Source of the DNA: Cytophagales bacterium
GTDB lineage: Bacteria; Bacteroidota; Bacteroidia; Cytophagales; Bernardetiaceae
Direction of reading: 5' to 3'
Length of the DNA: 64,000 nt
Assembly: GCA_013299045.1 (NCBI GenBank)
Contig: JAAFJX010000017.1
Location: 1 to 64,000, forward strand
Position 1 is the stretch's first letter. Every line of letters starts with the position of its first letter. The position numbers and the translations under genes were made by a program. The notes beneath the pieces were generated by a model. That model was not told where the DNA came from, did no database searches, and was given only the letters and a program-made list of their open reading frames with translations. Shown piece by piece: positions 61,263 to 64,000 of this stretch.

Positions 61263-61485
61263 AGCTACTCTTGGATTCATCTTCTACTCGAAATCGCCTT
61301 CTCAGTGGGTTGATTAGATATAATTTTTGTTGCTCAAAGTTTTTGATGCTAACAGCCGAAAACAAGGCAAGCCATTCTGCATAACGTTCTGGCTCTTCAG
61401 AGGCAAAGCATTCCGCGTTAATTTTCTTTTTTTGAAATAAATAAGAGGCAAACTCCTCGGCAAGTTCATTCATAGCGCTAATCAT
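61261..61485 (-). CDS. Small hypothetical protein
   Basis: 74 residues: MISAMNELAEEFASYLFQKKK, then a helix with ASEEPERYAEWLALFS, ending in basic RRRFRVEDESKSS. It overlaps the upstream barrel gene by 8 bases, so it is probably translated by coupling. Its TAG stop uses the border of repeat R5, so the natural C-terminus may once have been longer. No family recognised. Confidence 0.65.
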   Translation of the reverse strand: MISAMNELAEEFASYLFQKKKINAECFASEEPERYAEWLALFSAVSIKNFEQQKLYLINPLRRRFRVEDESKSS

Positions 61486-62776
61486 ATTTGCGGCGCAAAA
61501 ACCACATTTGATTGATATTTAAACCCAAATGAATACGCCAGTACTGCTCACGAATCAGGCCATTGTCCGTAGTGCCACGTTGCCCAAGCACAAAAGCCAT
61601 GTTAATCCTTGAAAAACTATGGTAGAGGTCGGTTGGTTTAATAACGGGCAAGGAAAGCCCAAAAGAAAGGCTTTGGTCTATTAACTGACTGCCATTCAAG
61701 ACTATAGGCATCAGGTTATGACAAAAACCCAGGCGGTATGTTACCCGCTTGAAGTAACCTGTGGTAGCCGTGAACTTAGGTGTCCACTCTCCACCCACGC
61801 GCAGTGCATAGCCAGCCTTGAGTGTATCACGTCCATCAAAGCCATCAAAGCTAGACCAGTCGTGCATTTTGAAGTCTATACCCACCGCATAATTGAGGGT
61901 TTTTTCAAGACTTATTCCAAGACTATTGCTGGCAGGCATTTTGAGCGACTTGCTGCCGTCTTGCGTGAGCGTATCGCTGATAAGGGTAAGACCCGTGGAA
62001 GCGGATTTACGTTGTAAGGCATACAGATAACTGGCATTAAGGCTGGTTTTAAACTCATGGACAGCTCCAAACGCCAGATACACTTTTTCTTTTAGCTTTT
62101 GTCTATAACTCAAGCCCATTTTGCCACTGAAAGCACCAAAATTATAGCGACGCAAGCGTTCTACTGTATAAATCGACCCAGGCTCATCTACCAAGGACTC
62201 CGCTTGGCGCTTAACAATGCCAAAATTATATGCGCCTTGCAGGCCCAAAGAAAAGCCTTTCCAAATGCGATAGCCCGCCGAAAGGTATAATTGCGTAATA
62301 CCACCGCTGCCCAAGTAGGCATACTGCGTAAAGCTATTGGCATCAGGAGATTTTTCTAAAGAGAAAAACTGATAGTTGATTTTACTAACTGGCTGTAGCC
62401 CTAAGCCCATGCCGCTGCGTTTGCTCAAAGGAAAAACAAAGGCCATATAAGACAAATTCCCGCCAAAGTCACGCTGCTGCCCCTTGTTGTTAGTCAATAT
62501 CTTTCGTTCAAAAATACTGCCTGCGTCAAAAATGGTATTGGTATTGTTTCGGGAAAGTAAAGCAGGGTTTAAAGTATTTACATTCAGCTGGTTCGTAAAA
62601 CTCAGACCAATGCCTCCCATGCCAAGACTATTCACATTCGTAGGGTGAACCATATCGCCGATTCCGAAAATGGAATAAGGTGAATTGGCATTACTCTGGG
62701 CAAGGACGAATGAGGAAATACCACAAAAAGTAAGTAAGCAGGCCAGAAAAAGGCGTTTATTGAAGAATAGAGTCAT
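61478..62776 (-). CDS. Outer-membrane beta-barrel protein, FadL/PorV-like
   Basis: 432 residues with a signal peptide ending VLAQ (about 26). The start of the mature part, NSPYSIFGIGDMVHPTNVNSLGMGGIG followed by LNPALL, is the pattern of Bacteroidota outer-membrane proteins related to FadL/PorV. Alternating strands continue (GMGLGLQPVSKINYQFFSL, GFSLGLQGAYNFGIVKRQAE, YAVGIDFKMHDWSSFDGF). It probably forms a 14-strand barrel for hydrophobic solutes or as a secretion accessory. The small gene at 61261 overlaps its 3' end. Confidence 0.85.
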   Translation of the reverse strand: MTLFFNKRLFLACLLTFCGISSFVLAQSNANSPYSIFGIGDMVHPTNVNSLGMGGIGLSFTNQLNVNTLNPALLSRNNTNTIFDAGSIFERKILTNNKGQQRDFGGNLSYMAFVFPLSKRSGMGLGLQPVSKINYQFFSLEKSPDANSFTQYAYLGSGGITQLYLSAGYRIWKGFSLGLQGAYNFGIVKRQAESLVDEPGSIYTVERLRRYNFGAFSGKMGLSYRQKLKEKVYLAFGAVHEFKTSLNASYLYALQRKSASTGLTLISDTLTQDGSKSLKMPASNSLGISLEKTLNYAVGIDFKMHDWSSFDGFDGRDTLKAGYALRVGGEWTPKFTATTGYFKRVTYRLGFCHNLMPIVLNGSQLIDQSLSFGLSLPVIKPTDLYHSFSRINMAFVLGQRGTTDNGLIREQYWRIHLGLNINQMWFLRRKYD

Positions 62777-62906
62777 AGAGGCAGAAAACCTAATCTGTTT
62801 TGGCTAATAGAGAATGCTTTGGAAATAGCGGCGCGAAAATACGAGCTTTTGGTTAATTTTCAAAAAAATAGAATTGTTTTCTCTGCCTTGATGCGCCCTG
62901 CATTCA

Positions 62907-63608
62907 TCAAATAGAATTGCTGACCTCTTTAACACTAAGGTTGCTTACTTGGCCGTTTTCGCAAAAAAGTACACGTGCCGTTTTCCGTTTAAGAAAGGTA
63001 TGATTATGAGTTGCCATCAAAATAGCTGTTTGTTGCTCTCTGTTGATGTCCTCAAATACGTCAAAAATAGCATTAGCGACTATGGGGTCTAAGTTTCCGG
63101 TAGGCTCGTCAGCCAAAATGATACTTGGTTTGTTGAGCAAGGCACGTGCAATAGCTACACGTTGTTGCTCGCCGCCCGAAATTTTGAGCGGCTCGGCGGT
63201 CAGGATACTTTGGGGTAGCCTAACCAGGTCAGTAACCACTTGAATACGCGTTTTGACTGCCTCGGGGTCTGTCCAGCCGGTGGCTTCTAAAACAAAAGCC
63301 AGGTTGGCATACACGGAGCGGTCTGTGAGTAGCTTAAAGTCTTGAAAAACAATACCTACTTGACGACGTAAAAATGGGAGGTCGCGCTTCTCCTGGAGTG
63401 GTAGCTTGTAGTTCCCGAGCTGAACTTGGCCTTTTTCTACCTCTAGGTCTGCATAAAAAGTGCGCATCAACGATGTTTTGCCGCTGCCAGTTTTGCCAAT
63501 CAGAAATACAAATTCGCCTTCTTCAATTTTAAAATTTACGTCCGAAAGCACCATATCGTTGCCATGCTTTACGCTTAAATCGGATACTTGGAGAACTGTA
63601 TGAGCCAT
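62907..63608 (-). CDS. ftsE: ABC transporter ATP-binding protein, FtsE-like
   Basis: 233 residues. Walker A GKTGSGKT (38-45), Q-loop VFQDFKLL, signature LKISGGEQQRVAIARAL, Walker B IILADEPTGNLDP, switch His in MATHNH. FLIGKTGSGKTSLMRTFYADL and DFKLLTDRSVYANLAFVL are typical of FtsE, which with membrane partner FtsX links septal peptidoglycan hydrolases to division. FtsX is not next to it here, which is common in Bacteroidota. It follows the GAF gene by 34 bases on the same strand. Confidence 0.9.
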   Translation of the reverse strand: MAHTVLQVSDLSVKHGNDMVLSDVNFKIEEGEFVFLIGKTGSGKTSLMRTFYADLEVEKGQVQLGNYKLPLQEKRDLPFLRRQVGIVFQDFKLLTDRSVYANLAFVLEATGWTDPEAVKTRIQVVTDLVRLPQSILTAEPLKISGGEQQRVAIARALLNKPSIILADEPTGNLDPIVANAIFDVFEDINREQQTAILMATHNHTFLKRKTARVLFCENGQVSNLSVKEVSNSI

Positions 63609-63642
63609 ACCTCAAAAGGTTTGAAAGGGGAATGTTCGGAGT

Positions 63643-64000
63643 TTATAACAATAATTCACCTGCGCGCTGCACCAACATTTCATTGGTCTTTTCAAAGGGC
63701 AAGAAAGCAGCCAATTCTATAATGTATTGTGTTTGCTTATACTGATTAATAATCGGCACAATGAGCAAAGCATTTGCCGAAGCGCTGCCCAAGCCCGATT
63801 GCACCTGCGTATAGCCTTGCGGAACTTGCGCCAAATGCAATGGTCTTTGTTCTTTGGCCACCTGCCCAGTAAGTCCTTCCCCAAACTCAAATTTGAGCGT
63901 ATCGCTATCAGGAATATGGTAAGCATAGCCAGTCATAAACTCAATATGGCGCTCCTGCGGTCTATGCTCAGCTCTATAAACCGCCCCCATGGCCGCCTCG
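63643..64000 (-). CDS. GAF-domain protein, C-terminal part (5' end outside window)
   Basis: The frame is open to the window edge (the codons before the Met at 63990 read E-A-A), so this is the last about 119 residues of a longer protein. The visible part is the end of a GAF domain: DTLKFEFGEGLTGQVAKEQ, PLHLAQVPQGYTQVQSGLGS, ALLIVPIINQYKQTQYIIELAAF, then a helix NEMLVQRAGELLL where the chain ends. No kinase or other output follows, so output must lie upstream, if any. Ligand unknown. Confidence 0.75.
   Translation of the reverse strand, partial: EAAMGAVYRAEHRPQERHIEFMTGYAYHIPDSDTLKFEFGEGLTGQVAKEQRPLHLAQVPQGYTQVQSGLGSASANALLIVPIINQYKQTQYIIELAAFLPFEKTNEMLVQRAGELLL

Overview
The window is chromosomal DNA of a Bacteroidota bacterium, most likely from the Cytophagales or a nearby lineage. 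The evidence is gene content (DUF4270, DUF4286, TPR-CHAT proteins, a Bacteroidota-type long PurF relative, S74-type secreted protein, FadL-like and OmpA-like barrels), many N-terminal secretion signals ending in AQ, and several promoters of the Bacteroidota form TTTG-N19/21-TAnnTTTG. A genus cannot be named from the sequence alone.

Layout. 1-1.6 kb: 5' part of a TPR-CHAT gene on the minus strand. 1.8-7.6 kb: pyrD, a heme-NO sensor (H-NOX) with a PP2C/SpoIIE phosphatase, an ECF sigma factor with a membrane-anchored barrel protein, and a UbiA prenyltransferase. 7.6-9.5 kb (minus): two tandem secreted paralogues and cobT. 9.9-17.3 kb: a transmembrane TPR-HTH regulator, a 1306-residue surface protein with an S74 chaperone end, and a lectin/aerolysin-like putative pore-forming toxin. 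17.8-22.1 kb (minus): double amidohydrolase and a peptidoglycan-binding-domain protein. 22.6-31.1 kb: a lipoprotein, an MmeI-like restriction-modification enzyme, a HAD nucleotidase, DUF4270 lipoprotein, a small minus-strand group (DUF4286, HMA domain) and a membrane-cytochrome c fusion. 31.1-37.8 kb: recA, a PAS histidine kinase, a hypothetical gene and nrdA. 39.3-42.3 kb: a glycosyltransferase and a tandem array of small gene pairs that look like stand-alone nuclease toxin domains with immunity genes. 42.5-48.2 kb: purF-like gene, M16 protease, rpsU. 48.5-55.1 kb: IS1-family remnant and two near-identical TPR-CHAT genes. 55.2-64 kb: housekeeping and membrane genes (aldo/keto reductase, FAD oxidoreductase, Lrp regulator, aspartyl protease, thiL, FadL-like barrel, ftsE, GAF protein).

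Most notable are (1) the tandem putative toxin/immunity array at 40.5-42.3 kb, with a period near 855 bp and a remnant third copy; (2) the lectin-aerolysin-like protein; (3) a dispersed non-coding repeat family ending in AGTYGTCCCTTAAAAAG, which in four places starts exactly on the AG of the preceding gene's TAG stop codon; (4) three TPR-CHAT genes with diverged TPRs but almost identical CHAT-side sequence; and (5) the H-NOX/PP2C pair. No tRNA, rRNA or CRISPR array was seen. All functional calls rest on motif reading without database searches.
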